Below are positions 12,001 to 22,413 of a stretch of DNA of 64,000 nucleotides, piece by piece. Location: NCBI GenBank assembly GCA_002286855.1, contig NRSV01000011.1, positions 124,001-188,000 of the forward strand, in the 5' to 3' direction. This DNA comes from Bipolaris cookei (taxonomy: Eukaryota; Ascomycota; Dothideomycetes; Pleosporales; Pleosporaceae). How positions within the stretch are numbered: position 1 is the first letter of the stretch; every line of letters begins with the position of its first letter. The position numbers and the translations under genes are program-made. A model generated the notes under the pieces. It ran no database searches and was not told where the DNA came from. It worked only from the letters and a program-made list of their open reading frames with translations.

Positions 12001-12544
12001 CCATAAGCAAGCTGAACATCTGGCGGGGCGCTTTGGTACGGAAATGCTGAGTGAAGAAGAGGCACTGGCGTATGCTGCGATGCTTTCTAAGGAAGCAATG
12101 GAAGCTGAGGAACAGCGCCGTATTGAGCGTGAGATGAGTGTATTGAGCAGTGAGACGGTGGCTCTGGAGTCTAGTGTCCGGGGTCAGGCCTCAACATCCA
12201 TTCTTGAAAATGACGAAGAGCTCGATGCGGATATTGCCGAAGCCATACGCCTTTCTCTCAACGACAACCAAGGTCCCGACATGTTTACATCTGCATCGAC
12301 ACCTCCGTCTGCCTATGACATTCCGATTAAGTATGCTAAAGGCAAGAAGAATTCGCCTGCACGCTCCCGAAATGACACTCCCCAAAGGGCAATGGCTGGA
12401 TCAAGCATCGAGAATGAAATTTCGGATCTGGAGTTTGCGATGCAGCTTAGTCTTGCTGAGGAGCAGAGTAGGAGGGATGCTGAAGATGCTTTTCCTCCGC
12501 TCAGTCCTGCAGCTGGTAGGAAGGGTAAGGGAAGAATGTGGTGA
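9071..12544 (+). CDS. UFO1: F-box/WD40 protein with C-terminal ubiquitin-interacting motifs, Ufo1-like
   Basis: Exons 9071-9473 and 9546-12544 give 1133 residues. The join restores a canonical F-box start, LPNEVL (about residue 133), followed by the F-box helices ending at TPHAW. The middle holds WD40-like blades (GVVLLWDIRLP, GLVQAWDPLA, NQLRFWGYS). The C-terminus carries at least two ubiquitin-interacting motifs (DADIAEAIRLSL, SDLEFAMQLSL) and a weaker third (EEEALAYAAMLSKEA). F-box plus WD40 plus UIMs is the architecture of yeast Ufo1, the SCF adaptor that targets Ho endonuclease; its UIMs control its own turnover. The substrate in this fungus is unknown. The start at 9071 is the first in-frame Met; it is less certain than the rest because the N-terminal 130 residues are low-complexity. 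Confidence 0.83.
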
Positions 12545-12959
12545 TTGCCTCATGTTGTATCTTTCTGGTTGTAATTCTCTTCATAGCCGGCTTGTTTAAT
12601 ACCTTTCGATTTCTGTTGTTCTTTTTTCTTCACTCTAGAAGACACCATGTACGGGTATCATGCACCAGTTTCGGGCTTAAAATAGTAGGTAGCCTGCGAC
12701 ACATGCGCCTTTGGTTGGAAACAACATTTACCCAGTTGAACAACATTTTTGGCACCTTCCCTATTTAACACATGGTGGCGCTCTATAGAGTTAGCGCTCG
12801 GCGGCTCAGAAGGCCTCCTGTTGATATTAGGCTACAACGGAGACATCTGCCCAGCAAGGCGCCCCATGGTGCGGGCGTTAAGAATCTCCTTGTTTTTTGC
12901 TGGTTCGCCAGCAACCTCACATAAAAATCATCAGCCTATCTCTTTGCTTGAACGTTAAC
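12545..12959. other. Intergenic region
   Basis: About 415 bp lie between two plus-strand genes. It is T-rich just after the Ufo1-like stop (12595-12640), which fits a 3' UTR. I see nothing else. Confidence 0.45.
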
Positions 12960-13439
12960 ATGACTGGCATCTCAGTCACATCGACCGCCGTTTCGTTTCT
13001 CAACAAGCTACGCGGAAAGTCCAATCCGTACGAAAAGGCTCATCACACTCAGTCCAATATCACTTCACCAAACAACACAACAAACCAACCGCGAAATGTT
13101 GTCCCACAAAACGATCTGCTTGCAGAAGCACGTGAAGCAGCGGGCCTCGACCCAGTCACAGGTCGTCGACGTACACATGTCGCTCACCAAACATTCAGTC
13201 AACAGCAGCCAGCACGGTATGTTGCTAACCAGACGCCTGCAGAACAAAAAGCAGCGTATCTGGCATGGGCGGCACAGAGGCCGCAAGAGAGGGGACAGCC
13301 ATATGACAGTTACGAGGAGTTTGTACGGGAGATGATTGAGAAGAGGGATGGGAGAAGGGACGCTACGGGTGGGTTGTCGAGTTATTATGCGCCGGAGAGG
13401 AGGGTGGAGGAATATTATTCTCAGGCAGTGAGGGACTAG
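12960..13439 (+). CDS. Uncharacterised small Gln/Asn/Arg-rich protein
   Basis: This is a single-exon gene of 159 residues that I do not recognise. The start at 12960 (MTGISVTSTAVSFLNKLRGK) is preferred over the longer frame because it opens a compact, gene-like N-terminus after a pyrimidine-rich leader. There is no signal peptide, membrane segment or Cys pair. The N-terminal third is polar and rich in Asn, Thr and Gln; the C-terminal half has charged helical stretches (EQKAAYLAWAAQRPQERGQ and YEEFVREMIEKRDGRR). The long open frame in compact intergenic surroundings suggests a real gene of narrow fungal distribution; function is unknown. Confidence 0.6.
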   Translation: MTGISVTSTAVSFLNKLRGKSNPYEKAHHTQSNITSPNNTTNQPRNVVPQNDLLAEAREAAGLDPVTGRRRTHVAHQTFSQQQPARYVANQTPAEQKAAYLAWAAQRPQERGQPYDSYEEFVREMIEKRDGRRDATGGLSSYYAPERRVEEYYSQAVRD

Positions 13440-13788
13440 GTGACTTTGTATCGAGGTGTATCTGTTCTTACTGTTGTACTTTACGGGGTTCTAATGTGAA
13501 TTAATTGTTTGGAGCTTGTATGCACAGTTTGTATCATTGGGGTGTAGGTGGAGCAAAGCAAACAAGGGAGAAGAGGCAATAGATAAACATGATATCTAAT
13601 ATGTAATCACATGAATGCACTTTCCTTCACGCGCGAGTGTGCATGTAATCGCCCCAGTGTCTTTCACTTCCTAGCTCGACGACCGATTAAAACCAGACAC
13701 CCCGCATCACATCTTTCAAACCTTTTACAAACAAATCACACCATACAATCTCCATTCTACCTGAACACCTGTGAGTGCACCACGCACC
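13440..13788. other. Intergenic region
   Basis: This 350-bp gap holds the 3' flank of the small unknown gene and the leader of the Dim1/Dib1 gene. It is rich in CA and CT before the start codon. Nothing else is visible. Confidence 0.4.
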
Positions 13789-14351
13789 ATGGGCTCCGCA
13801 ATGCTGCAGCACCTCCCCTCAGCATGGCACGTCGACCAAGCCGTTGTCACCGAAGAACGACGCATAGTGTGTATCCGCTTCGGCAGCGACGCAGATCCAG
13901 CGTGCATGGACATGGAAGAGAAGCTGTATAAGATTGTGGATAAGGTCAAGGACTGGGTAGTTATCTACCTTGTGGATAACCAGGTACGCTTTACCCTTTT
14001 TCTTTCACTTCCTCGTTCTTTCCCAACAAACCACTATTTTCTTTCCACCACCGCTGATAGAGCATGTCTTCTTTGTGAAAGTACAAATCACTGACTTCTT
14101 TGCGTATGACACAGCAAGTCCCTGACTTCAACGCCATGTATGAAATCTACGACCCGTGCACCGTCATGTTCTTCTGGCGCAATAAGCATATCCAAGTCGA
14201 CTTTGGAACAGGGAATAACAATAAGATAAATTTCCCTATTAGTGACAAACAGGAGCTGATTGATATACTCGAGACAGTGTATCGTGGGGCGAGCAAGGGC
14301 AAGGGTTTGGTTGTCAGTCCGAGAGATTATTCAACAAGGTGGGCTTATTAG
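13789..14351 (+). CDS. DIB1: U5 snRNP thioredoxin-like splicing protein Dim1/Dib1
   Basis: This small thioredoxin-fold protein of the U4/U6.U5 tri-snRNP is needed for spliceosome activation (yeast Dib1, fission yeast Dim1, human TXNL4A). Exons 13789-13983 and 14115-14351 give 143 residues, the size usual for the family. Recognisable segments are LPSAWHVDQAV, RIVCIRFG, WVVIYLVDN joined to QVPDFNAMYEIYDPCTVMFF, then RNKHIQVDFGTGNNNKINF and the C-terminal ETVYRGASKGKGLVVSPRDY. The 131-bp intron is longer than most here and sits exactly before VPDFN. Conservation is very high, as expected for this family. Confidence 0.95.
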
Positions 14352-14698
14352 GAGAGGCTATGGAAAACAGATAGGAGATTAGGAAGTCGTCAAAGAAAGG
14401 AGGCACCTTCGAGGGGAATTGCAGAGATCGTATCTTGATATGAAGGCTGAATGGAACCAAAATCTTTTCCTTTATTACAAGTACCCTAAGAAAAAAACAT
14501 GCTCTATATGATTGATCAGACAGACACCTGGTGCCAAGTCTAGCCTATCAACGCCTTGGAATAGATTTTGCATGCGCCATCCAACGCCTTGCCATGCAAA
14601 AGATGACGAGATCCTTAGTCCTCGCTATGAACGAAACAAAAAAAGACCAACAACGACTGCATCATCAGCACAAAACGCGCAGTGACTCAGCCTCTAGA
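14352..14698. other. Intergenic region between convergent genes
   Basis: This is the shared 3' region of the plus-strand Dib1 and minus-strand Sec1 genes. It contains no recognisable gene; an A-rich stretch lies near 14485-14500. Confidence 0.4.
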
Positions 14699-17149
14699 TT
14701 AATGCTTGGAAGAAAACAAGTGCAGCTTCTTCTTTTTCTTCTCCTTTCCATCCTTTTCTTCTTTACCGGGCTTTGTGCTGCTTTGTGACGGCGTCGGACT
14801 ATGTTTGGTGGAATTGAGATTCATGGCGCCCATGGCTGCTGTTGGAGGCTTCGGGCCGCCAACCCTTGGTCCAGACGGCAAGCCTCCAGGCATAGGCGGC
14901 TTAGCACCAGCGGGAGGTGGCGCTGGCTTTAGCGGCTCCGGTTTCTCAAAAAGATGGTCCGGGGCTTTTGGTTGGGGTTGGTCGATAGGTAGGCGTAGGT
15001 TGCGGCGGTTCTGGCTAAGGTCACCAACTTGGCGTAAGAAGAGTTGAGGCTTCATCATGTGTGAGGTGACAAGGAAGATATCGCGCGTCGTCTTACTAGA
15101 AACATCGTAGCACGCGCGAGACTCTGAGTATGTTGCACCACCAGCCATGAACACAATGACACGTTGTCGTGGTTCTGCACTGGCTAGTCGTGACTTGGCC
15201 CAGGTTGGTTTGGCAGCACGAAGAGAAGTAGGAGCGGCATTGTTCTCTGGTGCCATGCTAGCCGCGTCTTCAGGCGACATCTTTGTAAAGGGAAAGATGT
15301 CTTGAGGAAGCGTCCCGCGAATGTGTTCTTCCAGCATATCCTGTAACGCCGGGTTGAATCTTGACAATCCATAGTCTTCTTGGTTTGGTGGTGGCGCTGG
15401 CTTGGGTGGGAAAAGAGGTTGAGGCGCATCTCTCTTCTCCTTGAGCTGCCTTGCTACTCGCGCTCCGAGCAGATCAAGGTTGCGGATGACTTCGGCGTCA
15501 GGTGGTGGTAGCTGTGCGTGAAAAACGAGCTTCTGCAGGTCGGCTGGCAGTATCCCATTCTTAAAGAGGACATAGAGGGCTATGAGACGCAGTCTATCAG
15601 CTGGTGTTACTTCATCTTCGTCCAGAGTCCGGACGATTTGATCGGTCATATTCTTGGGCTTCCGGTAATCTTCATCGAGTCCAGTGGCCAGACACTAATA
15701 AGTCAGCAATAATTGCAGTATTGAAGCTTGGACGACTTACCTGCTCCACTGAGGCCAGGTCTGGTAGCTTATGCTTCTGGAAGATTTCCATGCATTTCTG
15801 CGCCATAGTAAGGTGCAATGAATACGCCTCCTTCATTTCTTGGAATTGCGGCAACCCAGCAATCATGTCCTTGATGGCGTTGAGCCCATTCATACCTGCG
15901 GCATTTTGGGCATCCTGGTTTGTGAAGTGGGGATTGTCGGCGATGAACTTTTGGAAGTCGCTGATGAGTTTGTCGAGGGTGTCCTTCATGTGTCGGTGAC
16001 GGTTCTCAACCCATATCTTGTCCTTGTCAGAGATTTCCATGTCTTTTGCCTCGGAACCGGGATCCTCTTCGTTGACGTTGGTTCTGTAAGTCACCTTGTC
16101 GTTGTCTTGTATGGGCAGCAGATCCATAGCCATTGCCTGATATGTGAACTCGTGAACGAAGGGAGCCATGAGGTCCATGGACCGGTCGGTGATGAAGAGT
16201 GTACCGCGGGGCCGGTTGGATTGGGGAGGGAAATCTTGGTTGTACTGGGCGTACATGTCGAGCTTGTCTTGCACGAAACGCGCAAGGTGTGAGCATAAGA
16301 CGCTGGCCTCGTGCGTTGGGCTTCGGGGTCGGTAATATCGTATGAGGGGATATTCGCCGAGCGCAACGCATACTCCTGTGATCTGGGAAGCGTCAGCCAA
16401 ATTTAAATACCAGACCAAGTTTGCCTACTCTTTCGGCAATGTCCTCCATGTGCCGAACCACGAGGTTGTTGCATTCTGGGTGGTAGAGGATGGGAAAGCT
16501 CCAGGGATCTTTGAAGGTGACGAGGTTGGACTCCTGGGGGTGGAAGTCAAGGTGGACTGTCCGAAAGCTTCGAATCTGTTCGCGCGCCATTGGCGAGCGG
16601 TCTATGCGCTCTTTGAGGTGTGGAGGGAGTACTAAGCGCATCAGCCTGAAGCCCGTGTCTCGAAACCACGGTGCCCTTACGTGTCGTCCATATCAAGAAG
16701 AAGCCCCTGTACCGCCGCTGGTCGAACTCGGCCATCATGCAGTCGACAATGTGAGGCTTTGGGGTGAGGATGTATACGGCGTCCATGTCTCGTATGTGCT
16801 GCCGTCGGTCTTCGATGCGCTCGATGTCTGCAGGAGGTCAGGAGGCATTGTTGGGAAGCGCAGTGCAGAGGGCGTACTGGTGATGTTGAGGTTGAGGATG
16901 TCATCTTCCTTGACAACATTGTTGATGAGCTTCTGACTGTACTCGTCGACAATGAGTATCTTCCACTGGGCACCGTTAGCTGTGCTTGGGCTGCACGGGG
17001 GGAGGCTTGTCGCACGTCGCCGCGGGTGGTTTGTTGGATGGCGTTAAGTATAACTAGAAGCGCATATATCAGTCGTCATCGTCTTGCTAGTGCGCGGTGC
17101 CTGGTAGTGTCTTCATACGTTCTTTCTGGATGTCTATCATGGAGGCCAT
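14699..17149 (-). CDS. SEC1: Sec1/Munc18 family exocytosis protein Sec1
   Basis: Sec1 binds assembled plasma-membrane SNARE complexes and promotes fusion of secretory vesicles. Seven exons (17149-17119, 17053-17016, 16965-16878, 16827-16681, 16631-16429, 16382-15741, 15694-14699) give 714 residues; the introns are 65, 50, 50, 49, 46 and 46 bp. Family segments appear only after splicing: AIQQTTRGD|WKILIVDEYSQKL, ILNLNIT|NIERIEDRR, MDAVYILTPKPHIVDCM, HPECNNLVVRHMEDIAER|ITGVCVALGEYP and RGTLFITDRSMDLMAPFVHE. The C-terminal ~130 residues are Pro/Gly-rich and end in a Lys run and LHLFSSKH, as in other filamentous fungi. The start at 17149 (MASMIDIQKE) is the first Met of the open frame; the next Met is three codons on. 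The gene diverges from SUV3 across 437 bp. Confidence 0.92.
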
Positions 17150-17586
17150 ACTGGCGGGGTATGGCAGGCTTCCTGCCGCCGCGGTGAGAAGAGGACGAGA
17201 GGAGTGAATAAGAGGATAGGTAGCTCTGTGGTGACTATATGCTGGGCGCGTGGGCGTAGTGAGCTGGATGCCAGCAATGCGCAGTGCAGAGTCGGAAGGC
17301 GAGGGTGAAGGTTGGGGTATGGGATGTGGGGAGCGCGTCGCAGCTTAGCCGTTGGTGTTGCAGCTGCGGCCGCGGTGCCCTTGCCCGCCGGAGGTCTCTG
17401 AATTGGGGCTTGGCCCAACTTTTTCTTAGTACAGTATGCACTACAACTAGACATGACATTGTCGACTGGCAAACTGACATGCTGCCCATCTTTGCCCCCG
17501 TGCATGCTGCACTCTACTCCCTCCTCTCTTAATTCTTCTTTTTCTTTTCTTCACTCTTTATCAACCCCCCCACACTTCTTTCGGGC
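17150..17586. promoter_or_regulatory. Divergent intergenic region (SEC1 / SUV3)
   Basis: This 437-bp stretch between the two divergent start codons must hold both promoters. A pyrimidine-rich run (17520-17580) directly precedes the SUV3 start. A NotI-like GCGGCCGC octamer lies near 17367. I see no clear TATA box. Confidence 0.5.
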
Positions 17587-20021
17587 ATGCTTCCCCCGCC
17601 AGTGCGGCGGAATTCGCTGTGTTTCTTCTGCGCATTCGCCGCCCGCTCACGTCTCGAACCACCACGCCTCCTCCCGGTGATTCAAGTCGCGCACCGAAGC
17701 TCTCCTTCCAAACGACCAAAAAATTCTGGCCAACATAACGCTCTCCAGCCTGCTAATCCCTTTCGCTCAGATGGCGCCAGGCCTGGCTTCCGCATTGTCC
17801 ACGAAAAGCTGCTCAAACTTGAGAAGGATTTAACCAAGCCAGAGTACCTCGAGAGCCTTCACATCAACAAAGACGACTTCGATCACCAATGGCGCACCTT
17901 TAAAAAAACTATCGATGTCCAGATCAACCGGAGGGCACCCGAACTGCAGACACTGGTGGGCGAGGCCAGGCGGGGCAAGGATACGCTTCAGACATGGCTG
18001 CGATACCGCTTCTACTCGCAGATATTTGGCGGAACCTTCACAGTAGCGGAGTTGGAAAACCAAAAGGAAGTGGCCGACTTGCGATATCCCGCCGAATGGT
18101 ACCCAGCCACCCGAGAGATTCCACGCACCGTACACATGCATGTTGGCCCCACCAATTCGGGCAAGACCTACCATGCCCTCAAGCGCCTTGAAGAAGTCAA
18201 GTCCGGCATCTACCTCGGCCCATTGCGCCTCCTCGCCCACGAAGTCTACACCCGTCTGGATGCAAAAGGAAAGTCATGTGCTTTAGTTACTGGCGAGGAA
18301 CAGCGCATACCGCGGGGCGAGCGCGCTTACATGTACAGTTGCACCGTCGAGATGGCTCCCCTCAACACGCTCTTTGATGTTGCCGTTATAGACGAAATAC
18401 AGATGATCAGCCATCCGGAGCGAGGCTGGGCTTGGACTCAGGCTTTCCTTGGTCTGCAGGCCAGAGAGATTCATCTCTGTGGAGAAGCCCGCACAGTGCC
18501 CTTGATGCGTGAGCTTTGCGCTCTTGTCGGTGACAAGATCCATGTCCATGAATACAATCGTCTGACCCCCCTCAAGGTCGAGCCAAAAAGCTTGGGGGGC
18601 AAGCTCAACAATCTCCAAAAGGGCGATTGCATTGTCGCTTTCACAGTCCTGGGTATACACGCTTTACGACGAGAGATTGAAAGGAAGACGGGAAGGAAAT
18701 GCGCCATCGTCTACGGAAGCTTGCCACCCGAGACAAGAGCTCAACAAGCCCGGTTGTTCAATGACCCAGATAATGAATACGACTATCTGGTAGCTAGCGA
18801 TGCCATTGGCATGGGTCTCAATCTGTGAGTAGTGTCTAGCCCTGGGCTTATTCAACATGGACTGACTTTTGTAGTGCGATCAAGCGTGTCATCTTTGAAT
18901 CTACCATGAAGACCGATGGAATAAACTATCACAATCTACAAATCTCGGATCTCAAACAGATTGCTGGTCGCGCAGGTCGCTACAAGACGGCTCACCAAGC
19001 AGTCAACGCAGACTCGAAACAAGTTTCGGTTGCCGACGGTGTCATCGATCCCGTCATAGGCTTAGACGACAAACAGTTCAATGTAGATGAGATAAAGGCA
19101 CCCGAGTCGACAACAGTTGGGTGGGTCACGACGCTTGAGCATGAAGATCACAAATACTTGAAATCGGGTATGGCAAAGGAGCCTGAAGAAATTAAATCAG
19201 CTGGCCTCTTTCCTCCTTCTCAGATTGTGGAGCGATTCGCAAACTACTTTCCACCGGGCACGCCTTTCAGTTATATCATGTTACGCCTACACGAGATCTC
19301 AAACATACACCCCCGTTTTTACCTATGCGCTCTCAAAGACCAGCTAGCAATTGCAGACGTCATCCACACAGTCAAGAATCTTAGCTTTCAAGACCGCATT
19401 ACCATCTGCGCTGCACCGATCAACATGCGCTCTGCCCCAGAGCGAAACTTCTTGCGCAGACTCGCCGAGTGCATAGCCGAGGGCAAATCGGGGAATCTGT
19501 TAGATATTGAGTTTCTACCGCTCGACATCATGGATCAGCCGTCTTCTGGTGAACGGCAGTATTTATACAAGCTCGAGCAGTTGCACAAGATGATTGTGTG
19601 TTACCTGTGGCTAAGCTACCGCTTCCCCAATGTTTTTACCACCAGGACCCTTGCAAACTACACCAAAAAGCTAGTGGAAGACCAGATTGAGAACACGCTC
19701 TCCGAGTTCTCATTTACTGAACAAGTTAGATCGAAGCAAAAGAAATCAAGAGATCAGGCGAGAAAACAGATGCAATTGGACGCTGCGGATGCGGCCATCC
19801 AAGTCGAAGGCGATCAAAGCCACGCATCTGATGGGTTGACCAACGAGACAAAGGAGATTCTAAATGACCCCATACTCGCTGCTTCTACACCTTCGAAAGT
19901 TGACGACGCGAACGAATACCTAGACGATGCACCAGTCAATGAGCTTGCATCGCTCACAACAGAGCAGGAGAGAGGTGCTGGCAACCTCTCGGGTGAGGCT
20001 GGCGAATTATTGAAGGGCTAG
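17587..20021 (+). CDS. SUV3: ATP-dependent RNA helicase Suv3, mitochondrial degradosome
   Basis: Suv3 is the superfamily 2 helicase that works with the Dss1 exonuclease to degrade mitochondrial RNA. Exons 17587-18824 and 18875-20021 give 794 residues. An Arg/Pro-rich import sequence opens the protein. Walker A is GPTNSGKT (about residue 189), and motif II is the DEIQ variant typical of Suv3 (VIDEIQMISHPERGWAWTQ). Motif VI is QIAGRAGRY, just downstream of the 50-bp intron, whose join restores ASDAIGMGLNL|AIKRVIFES. The Suv3 C-terminal domain follows, then a polar tail rich in Gln, Asp and Ala. All expected parts are present. Confidence 0.95.
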
Positions 20022-20624
20022 AATCTGCATTCGATGCAGCGAAGCGAAGCCACACCATCCGACACTTAGGCGGTGATGCTGTACGATAGTACTTGTATAT
20101 TATATGATGATATATCCCTAGAGGGTTCTTATGCATATACTGGATGGGAGTACCGAGGCTTTGGTCATTTTCTGGCGTTATCAAGACGCATCATGGTATT
20201 GAATTTGTACCACCACAAAATCAACCTTTCTTCGCCGCTTGTGCGTTCGCAATAATAGACATTCAAGCACATTTCTTCTATTGTGCCTGTGTTGAAATGT
20301 TTTTATGAGGTGATTGCGCCTTGAAGCTATCCCCGCATCCCTTGTTGCCAACTTTGGGCAGCCTTGCCGCCTACCTGAGCAGCCTCGTTGCTTGATACTT
20401 GAACAGCCTTGTTGCTTGACCGGTCATCAGCCATCGAGCTCCCCTCACTCGGGGTACGAAATGATAGCCTATTAAGCCGTGCCACATATTCAGGCGAAAT
20501 GCGTGCCTTGTCAAGCTACAGTCTGAAATCACAATATAAGGTGCAGCTCTCCAGACAGTAAGGCCAGCTCCCACAATTCTCAATACCATTTCCCCGCTAT
20601 TGAAAGCTACACCCTGAATCCATC

Positions 20625-20889
20625 ATGGCACCAAGCAAGGTCTGTAGTAGTATCTTGCTGCAATGCATATGAACCACTAACCACCACGTAGTCAGATATC
20701 CAAGTTGGTTGGTTGGTTACGGTGTTAGGCGTTGGCGTATCACCTGGCGAACACATGGTGCTGAGCGTGCCACACACTCTTAAGGGTGAATCTCAGTGGA
20801 TGATCGAGGGAGGAATATATGTCTACTGGGAAAATATCCTATCATGGCGTCCGCCTCATATGTCGCTGGAACGCTATATTGGGCAGTAA
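20625..20889 (+). CDS. Possible small two-exon gene (70 residues)
   Basis: A start codon at 20625 gives MAPSK, followed by a candidate 52-bp intron (20640-20691) with a CACTAACC branch site and a CGTAG acceptor. The following 66-codon exon is open to TAA at 20887-20889 (SDIQVGWLVTVLGVGVSPGE... ERYIGQ). The donor (GTCTGT) is weak. I recognise no family and there is no clear signal peptide. It may be chance; the support is only the open frame and a plausible branch/acceptor pair. Confidence 0.22.
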
Positions 20890-21088
20890 GAGTAAGCAAT
20901 CAGAGGGGTAGCCATGCCCAGAGTTTGGGTGCATGGGAGTATGATGTACGTCATAATTAGGTTACGGCTCGGGCAGACTACTAGGGATACGAATAGCATA
21001 CCCGTACTTCGGACCGAAGTCGATGCCAATGTGTACTACTGCGTACACAATTACAAGTAGATGCATGCACGTGAAATCCAAACGGTGT

Positions 21089-21130
21089 TTGGAAAAGCCC
21101 ATACGTGGGTTGGAAAAGCCCATACATGGG
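21089..21130 (+). repeat. 21-bp tandem duplication
   Basis: Two adjacent 21-bp copies (21089-21109 and 21110-21130) differ at one base (CGTGGG against CATGGG). Each contains TTGGAAAAGCCCATAC. The difference is a G/A transition. Confidence 0.85.
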
Positions 21131-21492
21131 TAGAAAACGCTCGAGCGGTTGGCGCAAGGGGTTAGCTTAGATCAGCCCTACCAACAAGATTAGCAAATCT
21201 CCCGGCGCTTCCGCACAGGGACCATGACCGATCCTCTTCCCACAACATTCAACGCCACGCCCATGTGCACACCGTGACGCAGTCTTAACACAGCATACAT
21301 AGCCTTACGACCTTTGACACAGACGCAGAGGCTCGCTCTGCACCTAGCTGCCATTATGATGGTGCCTGCTCATATCCTCGAGATTCCGCGGCCCAAGGTA
21401 GGTCGAGAAACACAGCCTGCCCGAGAAATCTGGGCAATACGCTACATCATGGAAGAGAGGCTAACGTATGCCCGTAGACATTTCTTCAGAAA

Positions 21493-22413
21493 ATGTCGCT
21501 GCGCACCGGTGCCGAAATCATTACTTTCCTCCAAGTCATCAACAAAGCATCGGGCGTCTACGGCCTCCTGGCGCTCCTCACCGGGGCCAAAATCGATGGC
21601 TGGCAACTGTCCATGTACCTGTACTCGACCTTTGCACTGCTCGCCACAACATACCTCTACAAGCACATCCGGCTACAGAGCCCCTTTGAGTGTGTCCTGC
21701 TTGCGCATTTGTACGCGCTCGACTCGGTCATCAACGCACTCTACACAGCCTTCTTCGGCATCGCTTGGTTCTACGCGCTTGCCGCGCACCCCGACGAGAA
21801 TGCCGGCCTATCGCCTGGAATGAAGGACAACGCGGGCTTTGCAAGCCCCAAGCACAATGTTTCAGAAGTCGACATTATTGCCGAGCCAAACAAGGGTATG
21901 CAAGCCGGTCAACACGCCATCGCAGTCGGACAAGGCAGCGAGAGCGGTGCAGGTCTTGGCAATGCCGTCTTCCAGAGCGGCAGCATCATGAGCATCTCTC
22001 TCATCTCTGGCTTCTGGGCTCTGCGCGTCTACTTTGTTTTCATCATGCTGGCTTTTGCGCGCCAGTGCCTCCGTCAACATATGGCTGCCAACGCTTCCTC
22101 TGCTGCATGGTACAACTCCAACGATATGCAAACCTCTGCGAATGACCTTGCCGAGAACCCGTTCGCGGAAGACAAGGAAGAGGGCAAAGGCTGGAAAGGC
22201 CAGCTTGGTCGGGCCATGCTTAGCGGTGCACCCAAGTACTGGCTCGGTGCCGACGAAGGCGAGGACTGGATGCGTGGGGTTGGTGGCAGGTTCAAGAAGC
22301 CTACCCAACTCGATCAGCCTGTGGGCTTCAACGAGCGAGAGAGGAGACGTAGATCCGGGACTGGCCCGCCTGTGCCGCAGCTAAAGATGTTGAACCCCGA
22401 GTTGCCCAAGTAG
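21493..22413 (+). CDS. KEI1: Kei1-like subunit of inositol phosphorylceramide synthase (DUF1753)
   Basis: Kei1 is the Golgi membrane partner of Aur1 in fungal inositol phosphorylceramide synthase, the enzyme that puts inositol phosphate on ceramide. This single-exon gene encodes 306 residues. The N-terminus matches the DUF1753 pattern: TGAEIITFLQVINKASGVYG, LLALLTGAKIDGWQLSMYLY, then a hydrophobic stretch and LYALDSVINALYTAFFGIAW. About four membrane spans are visible, the last at SISLISGFWALRVYFVFIML. A soluble C-terminal tail has NPFAEDKEEGKGWKGQLGRAM and Arg/Pro-rich ends. A Gly/Ser-rich insert (about residues 100-160) before the last span is longer than I expect. The start at 21493 is the conserved MSLRTGAE. 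Confidence 0.82.
   Translation: MSLRTGAEIITFLQVINKASGVYGLLALLTGAKIDGWQLSMYLYSTFALLATTYLYKHIRLQSPFECVLLAHLYALDSVINALYTAFFGIAWFYALAAHPDENAGLSPGMKDNAGFASPKHNVSEVDIIAEPNKGMQAGQHAIAVGQGSESGAGLGNAVFQSGSIMSISLISGFWALRVYFVFIMLAFARQCLRQHMAANASSAAWYNSNDMQTSANDLAENPFAEDKEEGKGWKGQLGRAMLSGAPKYWLGADEGEDWMRGVGGRFKKPTQLDQPVGFNERERRRRSGTGPPVPQLKMLNPELPK

Larger units (their letters stand above)
20022..21492. other. Long intergenic region
   Basis: About 1.47 kb lie between SUV3 and KEI1. It contains one weak spliced open frame (20625-20889, listed separately) and a 21-bp tandem duplication at 21089-21130. Around 20360-20420 there are irregular repeats of a GCAGCCTTG/GTTGCTTGA-type phrase. The last ~200 bp may hold a leader intron of KEI1, since GT and AG sites near 21401 and 21476 bracket a stop-containing stretch. 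No RNA gene is seen. Confidence 0.45.
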
